Virus record (IMG/VR): IMGVR_UViG_3300046028_003114 | Location: 1-27,840 of that record | Source: a virus | DNA: 27,840 nucleotides | Strand: one strand, 5' to 3' | Shown: positions 17,281-24,904 of the stretch, in pieces | Position numbering within the stretch: position 1 is the first letter of the stretch | Layout of the letters: each line of letters begins with the position of its first letter | Notes under the pieces: generated by a model | The model's input: the letters and a program-made list of their open reading frames with translations, nothing else | Database searches by the model: none | What the model was told of the DNA's origin: nothing | Made by a program: the position numbers and the translations under genes

Positions 17281-17536
17281 CGCCGCGATACTCTACGACG
17301 GGAGGTGCGGATAGTGGTGACGTTGTTACGCCACTACCAACCATGTTCCCATTTGCATCGTGAAACGTCACGATATTACCTATCTGAACACTGTCCCCTG
17401 CAAAATTTCCGTTCGAGTCCAGATAAGTAAACGTCCGTGGCGACTCAACTCTGTTATTATAATACACAGTCTGCGCCGATGCAAATGCTAATGTGATAGC
17501 AATATTAGCTATCACCAATAGGATTACTTTTCTCAT
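17273..17536 (-). CDS. Small secreted (periplasmic) protein with tandem DxNGN units
   Basis: The 87-residue protein starts with a Sec signal peptide (MRKVILLVIANIAITLAFASA, split after residue 21 before QTVYY). The mature part has two similar units, YLDSNGNFAGDS and FHDANGNMVGSG, each with D-x-NGN-x-x-G, suggesting a small repeated beta structure. GGAGATATACA precedes the ATG. It lies inside the end of the preceding gene by 32 bases and overlaps the lipoprotein gene, so the two exported proteins are probably made together. Function unknown. Confidence 0.75.
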   Translation of the reverse strand: MRKVILLVIANIAITLAFASAQTVYYNNRVESPRTFTYLDSNGNFAGDSVQIGNIVTFHDANGNMVGSGVTTSPLSAPPVVEYRGDE

Positions 17537-17768
17537 TGTATATCTCCATATCTTCCCATAGCTTGCGCGCTATGTTCATTTCTCCTGAGCAATTACTACA
17601 TGACTTAGACATGGCTATCTCAACAGCCTCTCGCATTTGTTCTATAATCAGTTGTTGTTTCTCTATATGTCTGATCACCTTTCTCAATAGTTGCACATCA
17701 ATCAAGCGCGTCCCAAGACGGTAGCGTTGTGGATCAAGAAATTCATTAAGCTCCATCACTATACTCAT
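17505..17768 (-). CDS. Hypothetical helical protein with CxxC
   Basis: This protein of 87 residues is mostly helical, with a coiled-coil-like middle (LLRKVIRHIEKQQLIIEQM) and a SCSNCSGE motif that could hold a metal. The chosen ATG at 17768 overlaps the upstream stop as TAATG and is preceded by GAGAGG at 6 bases; an ATG five codons earlier is less well placed. No family recognised. Confidence 0.65.
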   Translation of the reverse strand: MSIVMELNEFLDPQRYRLGTRLIDVQLLRKVIRHIEKQQLIIEQMREAVEIAMSKSCSNCSGEMNIARKLWEDMEIYNEKSNPIGDS

Positions 17769-18148
17769 TAGAATCCTCTCCATCCTAGCAATGCTAACAA
17801 TCTTCCGGGCTTGCGTTTACCATTACCTATTGTGGTTTTATCCGTAGGCTTATCAACTTTCTCTCCAGACTGCTCTTGCGCCTCAGCTTTAGCTTGTCGT
17901 TCAAGACGACGACGCGCGTTAGCTTTCCTAACTGCCTTGCTGATAGCTTCTCTAGCCCGTTGTGTTCTACGAGCTTTTTCTTCTGGCGTCTCACCTTCCT
18001 TTGCTCTGCGTCTATTCTCAGCATTTCTTATCCTTTGCTTCTCAAGATATTCTGCTTTGAACACTGGATCAGCAGCAAGTTTCTCCTTGAACTTTTGATA
18101 GCGTTCTGAGTTTTTGGATCTCTTGCGGACGTATATCTCGCTAGGCAT
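17768..18148 (-). CDS. Basic hypothetical protein
   Basis: The 126-residue, Lys/Arg-rich protein has long helical segments (for example KFKEKLAADPVFKAEYLEKQ and a following RRRAKEG region) and could bind nucleic acid, though no motif shows this. The ATG at 18148 overlaps the upstream stop by 8 bases (ATGCCTAG). A GTG twelve codons earlier exists but would extend further into the upstream gene without a better ribosome-binding site. No family recognised. Confidence 0.6.
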   Translation of the reverse strand: MPSEIYVRKRSKNSERYQKFKEKLAADPVFKAEYLEKQRIRNAENRRRAKEGETPEEKARRTQRAREAISKAVRKANARRRLERQAKAEAQEQSGEKVDKPTDKTTIGNGKRKPGRLLALLGWRGF

Positions 18149-18938
18149 CTTCAAAGACCTCGAACTCCCGACGAAGCGGGACACTCATATCTTTAAGCAA
18201 TGCAAACGCCATCTTGGATACGTGTTCACCACGTATCTGCCCGTATATCTGACCTCTCGCATAGCGCACGAACAAGCGCATTAGATCATCTTCAAACGTG
18301 CCATCCTTCATATTGCGAACAAGCATGTCTATCTTCTCGCCTGTAAACGAAGTCCGATGTTCCCACTTGTTAGCGTTTGAAAGTTGCATCTCATTGATTA
18401 ATCCGTCAAACACACCGAGTTTCTGCCGGACATGTATGCCATTCTTAAATGAACGAAGGGCACGTAACCATGTCTTACGATTATCTGGATTGATTGTGGT
18501 TGACATATCGGCGCGGGGGTTGATGACCTCACCTGAGTGAAGGTCAATCTTTACGCCTTGGAAATACTCCTGCCCTTCGCTACGTAGCTTCTGCCAGTTG
18601 TGTGTCTCGGAACCCCATTTAGTTTTGATACGCCCAAGCCACTTGACATGGCCTATACGATACCTGTTCTTACCCACACGTAAAGACTTGACATTTATTA
18701 TTTTATCCAGAGACGATGAGATCGTCGGATGCACATTGCGATACTCATCTACTGATGCACAATACTCCAACGTATTGTCAGGTGATACCTTAGCAATCAA
18801 TAGACTACCGATATGAATTGTATAGTCCTCCCCTCTCTTAAACATACGAGCGAAAGACAAGACTGGTTTACCATTCTCCTTATTCTTAGCAGTTGCAAAA
18901 AAGTTAGCGGCATCAATGTAAGATTCGATCATCGGCAT
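18141..18938 (-). CDS. Conserved hypothetical phage protein
   Basis: This 265-residue soluble protein has no signal peptide and no catalytic motif I can name. Trp- and Lys-rich patches (VKWLGRIKTKWGSETHNWQK) and a helical C-terminal region are visible. AGGGGAGATTACC precedes the ATG. It lies 12 bases after the Nmad5-like gene and is coupled to the basic protein downstream. Function unknown. Confidence 0.7.
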   Translation of the reverse strand: MPMIESYIDAANFFATAKNKENGKPVLSFARMFKRGEDYTIHIGSLLIAKVSPDNTLEYCASVDEYRNVHPTISSSLDKIINVKSLRVGKNRYRIGHVKWLGRIKTKWGSETHNWQKLRSEGQEYFQGVKIDLHSGEVINPRADMSTTINPDNRKTWLRALRSFKNGIHVRQKLGVFDGLINEMQLSNANKWEHRTSFTGEKIDMLVRNMKDGTFEDDLMRLFVRYARGQIYGQIRGEHVSKMAFALLKDMSVPLRREFEVFEDA

Positions 18939-18950
18939 GGTAATCTCCCC

Positions 18951-19598
18951 TTATAATATCTTGTTAAGTGCAGCCATCGCAGTTAAGCGTTCCATATCTA
19001 CGCCACTCTCAAGCGCCATCTCTTGTTGTCTATCTCTCTTAGGGACAACCTCGTTATGTTTATTGCGGTATGAATCTGGAATTAGATCCCACAGTGGGGG
19101 CCATGTCCGTAGCGCAGCAGCTAGTGTCGTATGCGTATTGAGCACATGCTTAACGCCATCAACAAATGTGTTGCGCTCAGTCTCGACAGCATTGATACGC
19201 TCACGCCATGCTGCAAATGCTTCGATAAGAGGCAACCATAAGTCAGAACCATCATCAAGTAATTCAAAGTATCCATTGCTATAACTACGTGCAGTTCTAA
19301 CATGTGGTTGTTCTGGTATGCCGCGTGGCATAGGCATGTCAGTCATTAACTTGAACGTATGGCTATAAGCCTGTCCGTGAATACGCTCTACCGTGAACTG
19401 ATCTGTGTAATTAAAAAACTCCTTTGGTAACGCCTCCATTTGGTCAACCCATTTGCCATAGATACGCGAATAAATATCCTCCGCAGTCATAGGCAACGTA
19501 AGACTTTCACGCGCAGCCTGATGTCGTTTCTCAAATGTGTTACGTGCAGTAGCCACAACAATCTTTTTCATTTGCTCTGATATACGAACGATAGCCAT
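18951..19598 (-). CDS. Nmad5-like protein (putative nucleotide-modification-associated)
   Basis: The 215-residue protein resembles the Nmad5 group as I remember it. It has an N-terminal helical part (VATARNTFEKRHQAARESL), a middle with RIYGKWVDQMEALPKEF, and a late segment with T-L-x-x-A-L-R-T-W-P-P and IPDSY. Nmad domains were named for their association with phage DNA-modification gene sets; their biochemistry is not established. No base-modifying enzyme is obvious nearby apart from nucleotide-pool enzymes. AAAGGGG precedes the ATG. The assignment is by pattern memory only. Confidence 0.5.
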   Translation of the reverse strand: MAIVRISEQMKKIVVATARNTFEKRHQAARESLTLPMTAEDIYSRIYGKWVDQMEALPKEFFNYTDQFTVERIHGQAYSHTFKLMTDMPMPRGIPEQPHVRTARSYSNGYFELLDDGSDLWLPLIEAFAAWRERINAVETERNTFVDGVKHVLNTHTTLAAALRTWPPLWDLIPDSYRNKHNEVVPKRDRQQEMALESGVDMERLTAMAALNKIL

Positions 19599-19600
19599 GA

Positions 19601-19813
19601 TTATTCCCCTTTAGCTTCTGAGATATGAACCTGACCCATGTGCATAAACGCTTCTACTTTACCTCTTGCTACATCTTCCAATGCTTGCGCTATAAACAAT
19701 GCGTTCTGTCTTGCTTCTTCTAAGTTAGACTGTAACACTATGATCCAAACAGTTTGCGCTAGGCATAGACCACACACCAACACGCACAGTAATCTAAGAT
19801 TATCGTAATCCAT
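19601..19813 (-). CDS. Small membrane protein
   Basis: This 70-residue protein has one transmembrane segment near the N terminus (LLCVLVCGLCLAQTVWIIVL) and a soluble helical C-terminal half. The ATG at 19813 is chosen because GGGGAG lies 6 bases upstream; a GTG one codon earlier is possible. It lies between the VWA protein (9 bases after the stop) and the Nmad5-like protein (2 bases). Function unknown. Confidence 0.7.
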   Translation of the reverse strand: MDYDNLRLLCVLVCGLCLAQTVWIIVLQSNLEEARQNALFIAQALEDVARGKVEAFMHMGQVHISEAKGE

Positions 19814-19825
19814 CACACTCTCCCC

Positions 19826-20932
19826 TTACATCTTAACAACCTCACCCCATGGTGCTTTGTCTGAATAGTTTGAAACCCACAGCACTGGATAGTCTGGCAT
19901 GTCACCGAAATCATTGCAGCACAGATCCGTCAGCACGATACAAGCGACGGGATTAATCCCATTATCACCAAGATATTTAAAGATAGGCGAGAACGCTGTG
20001 CCACCACCGCCATGCGCTTCGATATGCACCTCATCGTCACGACCAAAGTGTTCGTAATGACTAACCTTATCGTCAAAGTAAACGACATGAAGCGCAGTTG
20101 GATTACCATCTTCCTTCAATGACTTTACCTCGGTAGCAAACTCATTGATCTCACGCTGACCGATAGAGCCAGAGCAATCGACAGCGATTACTATTTCACC
20201 AAGCATCTCGCCTGACACAGACGGAAGATACATGCCTTGACTTAGGAACCTACGATTAGGACGAGCAAACGAGCGTTGATCTGTCTTGGCTTTCTGCACA
20301 AACCGACGCAATACATCACGCCAATCTACCTTTGGTTGCAGAACCTCATCGACAAAACGCTGCATGTTAGCTGATAGTTTACCCATCATCTTCGCAGCTT
20401 GTGCCGCTTGCGCTACTCTTACCTTCCACTCCGCAGCTTCTTGTTGCTGCTCGGCTGGTGATCCTTCGCCATCTTCGAGATCATTACCCGATCCACCTAC
20501 GCCATTGCCTTCGCCATCACCGCCATCTTCTGGCAGGATGTTATAGATACCATCGCTTGTGCCATTGCCAGCGTTATAAATATTGCTATCAAGACAACCT
20601 CCCTGAATAAACTTGCCGATCTTTTCTTGATCAAGCAGATGGTTGATCACATAGTCACACGCCTTGTTCCATCGCGTTGCACTACGACCATTGCGACGGT
20701 AGTTGTGTTCAAGCATGGGGTGTAAGCACTCATGCGCTACAAGGAATTTCAATTCTTCGTCCGTTAATCCTCCAATAAATTTAGGATTAAACTTTACTCG
20801 CTTGCCATTGGTTGCAGCAGTCTCAATGCTTTCATCCAATTCAAATGGCATGTTAATCGCAACCGATCCAATGAACGGATGCTCTAAGATTAAGCCTGTC
20901 TTGGCTTTAGATAATCGTTTCATTAAGTCCAT
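19826..20932 (-). CDS. Metallopeptidase/VWA-domain protein (DUF2201-like), partner of the MoxR ATPase
   Basis: In this 368-residue protein the N-terminal part has HECLH (67-71) and a downstream NKACDY (D93), the pattern of the DUF2201 metallopeptidase-like domain. A Gly/Asp/Glu-rich linker (about 134-165) follows. The C-terminal part is a VWA-like domain with a MIDAS motif DCSGS (252-256), GGGGT (T312) and TD (335-336). Proteins with VWA domains commonly work with MoxR AAA+ ATPases to remodel or metal-load targets, as in CobS/CobT. The gene has its own promoter in the 202-base gap upstream. The catalytic status of the HExxH site is unknown. Confidence 0.85.
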   Translation of the reverse strand: MDLMKRLSKAKTGLILEHPFIGSVAINMPFELDESIETAATNGKRVKFNPKFIGGLTDEELKFLVAHECLHPMLEHNYRRNGRSATRWNKACDYVINHLLDQEKIGKFIQGGCLDSNIYNAGNGTSDGIYNILPEDGGDGEGNGVGGSGNDLEDGEGSPAEQQQEAAEWKVRVAQAAQAAKMMGKLSANMQRFVDEVLQPKVDWRDVLRRFVQKAKTDQRSFARPNRRFLSQGMYLPSVSGEMLGEIVIAVDCSGSIGQREINEFATEVKSLKEDGNPTALHVVYFDDKVSHYEHFGRDDEVHIEAHGGGGTAFSPIFKYLGDNGINPVACIVLTDLCCNDFGDMPDYPVLWVSNYSDKAPWGEVVKM

Positions 20933-21134
20933 TGCCTTAGTCCTTTGTGTGTTTTGTTCACAGCCCGATGATGCACGATGTCGCGGCGAGTGTCAAGTTC
21001 GCCGGGAATTGAGTCGCCGCAGCATGATACGCAACCGCGGCGACTCTTAGCTTCCTCGTTTCCGATTTTCAAATCCACTACGCCACCATGCAAGCGTAAC
21101 AGATTAAACAATAGCAAACCGGCAGCTATTGTAT
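20933..21134 (-). other. Intergenic leader between the DUF3150-like and VWA genes
   Basis: This 202-base gap is the largest inside the leftward block apart from the control region. It holds the promoter and palindrome listed separately. A TTG-started frame of 71 codons runs through it, but it covers the promoter, has a poor start codon and shows no protein signature, so I treat the gap as non-coding. Confidence 0.5.
20948..20996 (-). promoter_or_regulatory. Promoter cassette before the VWA gene
   Basis: On the minus strand AACTTGACAC holds the -35 (20996-20991), then a 17-base spacer and CATCAT (20973-20968). CGGGCTGTGAACAAA follows, in which TGTGA and a near-match to TCACA form an imperfect palindrome (20948-20962) at the expected transcription start. 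The same cassette stands before the MoxR gene, with different spacer sequence. Confidence 0.7.
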
Positions 21135-21986
21135 TCAAATACCATTCATAAAGACTGACATGCGTTTCATAATATCAGCCGCTTCCGCAGCAGTATCTTG
21201 TCGCAAGTCTAAGTTGTTGCGTAACGCATCGGGATGATGACCAATAAGTTTAGCTTCAACCTCGGCGCGCATTGCTTCAAGGTTCGGATCGTCAGTAAAG
21301 TTTAGTCTTGGTAACAGCGCACACATTTCGCGGGCGTTCTCGACTAAGCTATCACGGAAGATGGCGCTTGGATCAGCGAGTTTATCAGCAATGTGTTTTA
21401 CTTTATCAAACAGTCTATCCCATACCTCACGCACCGCAGTTTGTTGTGCCGATGCAAGTCTAGCTTCAAGATCACCACGGATATGGTTTAACTCATCGTT
21501 CGATAACTGCACACGAAAGTCAGTGGAAGGCACAGGAAACACAGCCATATCCATTTTGAACTTATGAATAATCTCTTGCTCTGATGGATAGTCAGCGTCG
21601 GAATACAACGAACCAAGCACACGCTTAGCAATGACTTTCATATCTTCGTAGTGGTCAACGAACATACTTACAGCATACTCCCACTCTGATTTCTGCTTAC
21701 GAAAGTCAGTCATAAACGCAAGATAGTTTGCTGATGGCAACATCTGTGTGCCATCCATCGCCCATGGCAATGTGTTCTGGTAGTAACGTGTGCGGATCAG
21801 TGTCGCTTTCTTCTGCACGTTATCCAGATAATCATTCATAGGCAGCAATGCCTTGTTGAAACGACCCGCAGCTTTACCTGCGTTGTGCATCGCAGCAACA
21901 TCTTCAGTAGCGCGTCGATCATATTTGCGCGCAGTCCACTGGGAAATATTAAGTTGCACTAATAGTGCTCTATCGTTGAGGTTCAT
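21135..21986 (-). CDS. DUF3150-like protein of the MoxR/VWA set
   Basis: The 283-residue, largely helical protein begins with LLVQLNISQWTARKYDRR and has a conserved-looking YYQNTLPWAMDGTQMLPSAN stretch followed by FMTDFRKQKSEWEYAVSMF. This layout and its place between a MoxR ATPase and a VWA protein fit DUF3150 proteins, which I know from similar gene sets in phages and integrative elements. The family name is tentative and the molecular role is unknown; a substrate adaptor or structural partner of the ATPase is a guess. AAGGAG precedes the ATG, 2 bases after the upstream stop. Confidence 0.65.
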   Translation of the reverse strand: MNLNDRALLVQLNISQWTARKYDRRATEDVAAMHNAGKAAGRFNKALLPMNDYLDNVQKKATLIRTRYYQNTLPWAMDGTQMLPSANYLAFMTDFRKQKSEWEYAVSMFVDHYEDMKVIAKRVLGSLYSDADYPSEQEIIHKFKMDMAVFPVPSTDFRVQLSNDELNHIRGDLEARLASAQQTAVREVWDRLFDKVKHIADKLADPSAIFRDSLVENAREMCALLPRLNFTDDPNLEAMRAEVEAKLIGHHPDALRNNLDLRQDTAAEAADIMKRMSVFMNGI

Positions 21987-21988
21987 GG

Positions 21989-22417
21989 TTAGTTCTCCTT
22001 GACAAACGAGGCTATATCTTCACTAGTGTCTGGTTGTGTTATGCGACGGCTAACTCCAAGAGCATCATACAAACATGAAGCATCTGCTTTATCGCCGTCA
22101 GTAACCGCAAACTTTACGTCATCAATATCCTCCCCTATTTCTATTTCAATCGTTGGATACTCTAAGTCCCTAGCGTTCTGCATGATCTGGTTAAACGCAG
22201 TTACGCCGGGATAATCCGAATACCACTTGACATCCTCCATGCTGACCCAGAGCACTAAGTGTTCTTTATAACCAGCAGACATATGCGTTACGCCAAACTG
22301 TTTGATCGCTTCTTGCATCTCCATTGTGCCTGTTACTAATTGCGCCGATGCGAAGGCCGTCAGCGCGGCTTTGTTGGGGAAAGCAATCCCCAACGCCACA
22401 TCAGAACGATAGCCCAT
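21989..22417 (-). CDS. Conserved hypothetical protein (MGYRSDV type)
   Basis: This 142-residue soluble protein starts with MGYRSDVALGIAF, a beginning I have seen in other phage proteins of unknown function. The middle carries VLWVSMEDVKWYSDYPGV and an acidic IEIEIGEDIDD stretch. Its ATG overlaps the MoxR stop as TAATG with no separate ribosome-binding site, so translation is coupled to the ATPase. It may be an accessory of the same system. Confidence 0.7.
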   Translation of the reverse strand: MGYRSDVALGIAFPNKAALTAFASAQLVTGTMEMQEAIKQFGVTHMSAGYKEHLVLWVSMEDVKWYSDYPGVTAFNQIMQNARDLEYPTIEIEIGEDIDDVKFAVTDGDKADASCLYDALGVSRRITQPDTSEDIASFVKEN

Positions 22418-23409
22418 TAGAACAACACATCTTGGTGCTTAACAGCCCATGTCGTAAACGCTTGGGTTGAAGCCAGTGTCGGAGTCTTACGTGCAGCATA
22501 GCTAATGGTCAGCACAGAAAACTCAGGAGGCATACGCTCGGCATATGTGCAGACACGTGCAAAGTTAGCATCGGATGCACGTTCGGCCAAAGCGCCCGAT
22601 AAGGCATACAACGTAGCAGGATCGCTAGGCACATCAGACTTATCTGGGTTAAGCAAGATAGCGTCAGGGTTAGGCAGCTTGCGGAAGATACGCATGAAGC
22701 CAGTGAACTCAGCCGCCGCGCCTTCACCTACTGCACCCTTGAAGCACTCATACTCCGACTCGGCTGGCACAACGCCAAGCACCGCACTAACACCTTCGAC
22801 CCAGCTACGGGGAGTTGGATTGCTATCACGCTGTGGATCAAAGTCATGCAGCAAGTTGGGACGAAAGCGCAGAAACGAGATGACCTCTGGCTTAACATCG
22901 TTATCAATCATCCACTGGGTTGAGTCGTCTAAGTGTGTGTCAAGTTCAATAACCGTCTCGCGGTTACGTAGATGGCTAAGCACACGGTTTGCGCCAGCAC
23001 GATCAGACTGCCGATTACCAGTAGAGATGACAGTCCAGCCATCAGCAAGGGGAACGCCATGTAGGTTCCTAGCTTGACAAATGTTTGCCAGAACTTTCTG
23101 AATATCTGCATTGGCTTGGTTCCTATCGTCAAAGCATAATACGCCGCCAACGCCATCATCCCACTTGGAACCCTTAGCTGGAAACCAATCTGGGATTTTA
23201 TACTCAAGAGTCTCACCACCAATAACTGGTATGCCAAAGTCCTCGACAAGCATCGTAGGGAGATGCCGTTCGATATAGTGTTTACCCATCTTATTAGCGA
23301 CGGTATGGACAATGGATGTCTTACCGCCACCGGGAGCACCTTCGATAGTAGTCGTGCGATTAATAGATACAAGAGCCGTAAGTGTAGCTTCTAGTTGAGT
23401 TGGTCGCAT
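22417..23409 (-). CDS. MoxR-type AAA+ ATPase
   Basis: This 330-residue ATPase has Walker A GAPGGGKT (24-31), Walker B LCFDDRNQA (D94, D95) and a sensor-1 Asn in STGNRQ (N132), in the pattern of MoxR/CobS ATPases. The usual catalytic Glu of Walker B is Asp here. MoxR proteins act as chaperone-like remodelers with VWA partners, and a VWA protein is encoded 1.5 kb downstream. AAGAGG precedes the ATG, behind a 35-base leader from its own promoter. What it remodels in the infected cell is unknown. Confidence 0.85.
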   Translation of the reverse strand: MRPTQLEATLTALVSINRTTTIEGAPGGGKTSIVHTVANKMGKHYIERHLPTMLVEDFGIPVIGGETLEYKIPDWFPAKGSKWDDGVGGVLCFDDRNQANADIQKVLANICQARNLHGVPLADGWTVISTGNRQSDRAGANRVLSHLRNRETVIELDTHLDDSTQWMIDNDVKPEVISFLRFRPNLLHDFDPQRDSNPTPRSWVEGVSAVLGVVPAESEYECFKGAVGEGAAAEFTGFMRIFRKLPNPDAILLNPDKSDVPSDPATLYALSGALAERASDANFARVCTYAERMPPEFSVLTISYAARKTPTLASTQAFTTWAVKHQDVLF

Positions 23410-23430
23410 GGTATTGCCTCTTAGTTATTG

Positions 23431-23479
23431 TGTGATTTGTTCACAGTCCGATCATGTCACAACACGTTGAGCGTGTCAA
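23431..23479 (-). promoter_or_regulatory. Promoter cassette before the MoxR gene
   Basis: On the minus strand TTGACA (23479-23474, within AACTTGACAC), a 17-base spacer and CATGAT (23456-23451) form a sigma70-like promoter. CGGACTGTGAACAAA follows, containing the perfect palindrome TGTGA-N5-TCACA (23431-23445) at the expected transcription start, a likely repressor site. The spacer also holds ACACG-N5-CGTGT. The cassette is shared with the VWA-gene promoter. Confidence 0.72.
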
Positions 23480-23491
23480 GTTCGAGGAAAA

Positions 23492-23671
23492 TCAAGGAGT
23501 TGTGGTCTGCGTCGGCTGTGTCGTGATAGTGGGAACACACTTGGTAACTAACGATTTATCCAGTTTTTTTAACTTAATTATTGCTTGCTCACACGCCTGT
23601 GAGTCGTAGAAGGGGACATAGAACGCCCCTCCCAAATGCACGATAAACAGCACCACTGGCGCAATAGTCAT
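23492..23671 (-). CDS. Small membrane-anchored or secreted protein
   Basis: The 59-residue protein begins with a hydrophobic segment (IAPVVLFIVHLGGAFYV) that could be a signal anchor or uncleaved signal. A short exported part has two cysteines (C27, C45) and a Thr/Pro/Gln-rich end. The ATG overlaps the preceding HTH gene's stop as ATGA and AGAGGG lies upstream. It is the last gene before the MoxR promoter. Function unknown. Confidence 0.65.
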   Translation of the reverse strand: MTIAPVVLFIVHLGGAFYVPFYDSQACEQAIIKLKKLDKSLVTKCVPTITTQPTQTTTP

Positions 23672-23877
23672 GGTTTAGCCCTCTTATTCACGCTGTCCGA
23701 TGCCTCTTGGGGTGTCATCCCCGCTTCTATGGCTTTCCAATACTTCACGCGGATGCGCGCTGCGTCGGTTGATATGCCAAGGCGTAAGCCTATCGTCTTG
23801 TTATCTAAGCCTTTTTTGTGTAGCTCCAACGCGCGCTGCGCTACGGCTTTACGTCTAAAATTGTCTATGTCACCCAT
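23668..23877 (-). CDS. Small HTH protein
   Basis: In this 69-residue protein a helix-turn-helix is visible at about residues 16-46 (ELHKKGLDNKTIGLRLGIS, then AARIRVKYWK), similar to sigma region 4-like or resolvase-like HTH units. It probably is an early transcription regulator. AGGAGG stands at an ideal distance before the ATG, suggesting strong translation. Confidence 0.7.
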   Translation of the reverse strand: MGDIDNFRRKAVAQRALELHKKGLDNKTIGLRLGISTDAARIRVKYWKAIEAGMTPQEASDSVNKRAKP

Positions 23878-23878
23878 T

Positions 23879-24061
23879 TCAACCTCCTATCCATCTTTGC
23901 ACTACCTCGCTGGATTTACACCACTTTTGCGCTTCCTCTTGGGTTATAAACTGCCTAACTTGGTCAGGGTTGGTTGTGTAAAACATACCAGTCCCTTCAT
24001 CAGCGACCCATGCGCGCCTGTCGTCACTCCAAATGACAAAGGAAATCTTAGCGTCAATCAT
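23879..24061 (-). CDS. Hypothetical early protein
   Basis: A 60-residue product with a Trp-containing, beta-looking first half (AKISFVIWSDDRRAWVADEG) and a helical end. The ATG at 24061 overlaps the upstream stop as ATGA and has GAGGG before it; an ATG ten codons earlier would overlap more and lacks this site. No family recognised. Confidence 0.6.
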   Translation of the reverse strand: MIDAKISFVIWSDDRRAWVADEGTGMFYTTNPDQVRQFITQEEAQKWCKSSEVVQRWIGG

Positions 24062-24663
24062 TGGTTTACCCTCGTGATCTTTGCATCCCAAACCACTGAT
24101 TCTTCTACCTTTGTGGGATCACTAGCGTCTTGTGTTAGAAACTGCGTTTTGATAGGCCCAACGCCAAGCGCCATCCAATAACGCGCGCCCGTCGCCGGTT
24201 TGCCATTCCAGTTCTGTAAATAAGAAAACTTAATAACATCAGGGTAATACACACCGCCCACATAGAGTTGCGATATGCGCTCCTCGAAGTGAACTAGCTG
24301 AACGCCACTACTTGTCGCCGGGGGCCAACATCTGAAAAAATCAAACTTGGGATAGTTAATATAATCAGATCCGACAGACTGAAACTCGCCCCAACCTATG
24401 GCTGGAGAGAGCACAACCTTCTTACCTTTGGGATAGTCATCGCGCCATTCAGCAACGCCAAAGCCCGGATTATATCTATAATACCACTTATTTAACCACG
24501 TTCCTGCGCTGTCATAGTTATTGTAGAGCATACTATCGCTGCCCCTGTCATAACTAAAAACAGATGTAAACGACGGCGTATTGGGTGCGCTATAGTCAAA
24601 GCGGCGCAGTTCGCCACTCTTGAAAAACGGCCAATAGGCCGGAATGAACAGTTTATCAGTCAT
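24058..24663 (-). CDS. Hypothetical aromatic-rich early protein
   Basis: This 201-residue protein is very rich in Tyr, Trp and Phe (YWPFF, NKWYYRYNPGFG, ARYWMALGVGP) and in Gly, suggesting a beta-sandwich or other all-beta fold. No signal peptide, catalytic motif or family is recognised. AGGAGG precedes the ATG at an ideal distance. It is the largest gene in the promoter-proximal early cluster, so it is probably made early and in quantity; host takeover is a guess from position only. Confidence 0.7.
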   Translation of the reverse strand: MTDKLFIPAYWPFFKSGELRRFDYSAPNTPSFTSVFSYDRGSDSMLYNNYDSAGTWLNKWYYRYNPGFGVAEWRDDYPKGKKVVLSPAIGWGEFQSVGSDYINYPKFDFFRCWPPATSSGVQLVHFEERISQLYVGGVYYPDVIKFSYLQNWNGKPATGARYWMALGVGPIKTQFLTQDASDPTKVEESVVWDAKITRVNQ

Positions 24664-24673
24664 TGGTTTCCTC

Positions 24674-24904
24674 CTAGCTAAACGCTCTTGCCAGCGTTGG
24701 TTTGTTCATATTTGGCGAATAAAGCCGCTTTTTATATCCGTTGCCTATGTTTATGCCACGGTAGTAGGAAACAGCTTGGTGTATGTTGCCAGTGAAGGTA
24801 TAGCGCGTGCGGTATGCACTACGGCCTTTGCCTATCTGAACCCAGAACTGGGTATCTTCTGCGTAGGCTATGCTTTTGCCATCCAGTGTTGCTTGTTTAA
24901 GCAT
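24674..24904 (-). CDS. Hypothetical early protein
   Basis: A 76-residue basic, Tyr-rich protein (KGRSAYRTRYTFTGNIHQAV, YYRGINIGNGYKKRLYS). The ATG at 24904 is preferred because GGAG lies 7 bases upstream and it overlaps the upstream stop by 8 bases; an ATG six codons earlier is possible. No family recognised. Confidence 0.6.
   Translation of the reverse strand: MLKQATLDGKSIAYAEDTQFWVQIGKGRSAYRTRYTFTGNIHQAVSYYRGINIGNGYKKRLYSPNMNKPTLARAFS

Noticed and set aside
20923-21138. 71-codon TTG-started frame before the VWA gene
   Set aside because: It overlaps a promoter shared with the MoxR gene, has a rare start codon and no protein signature.
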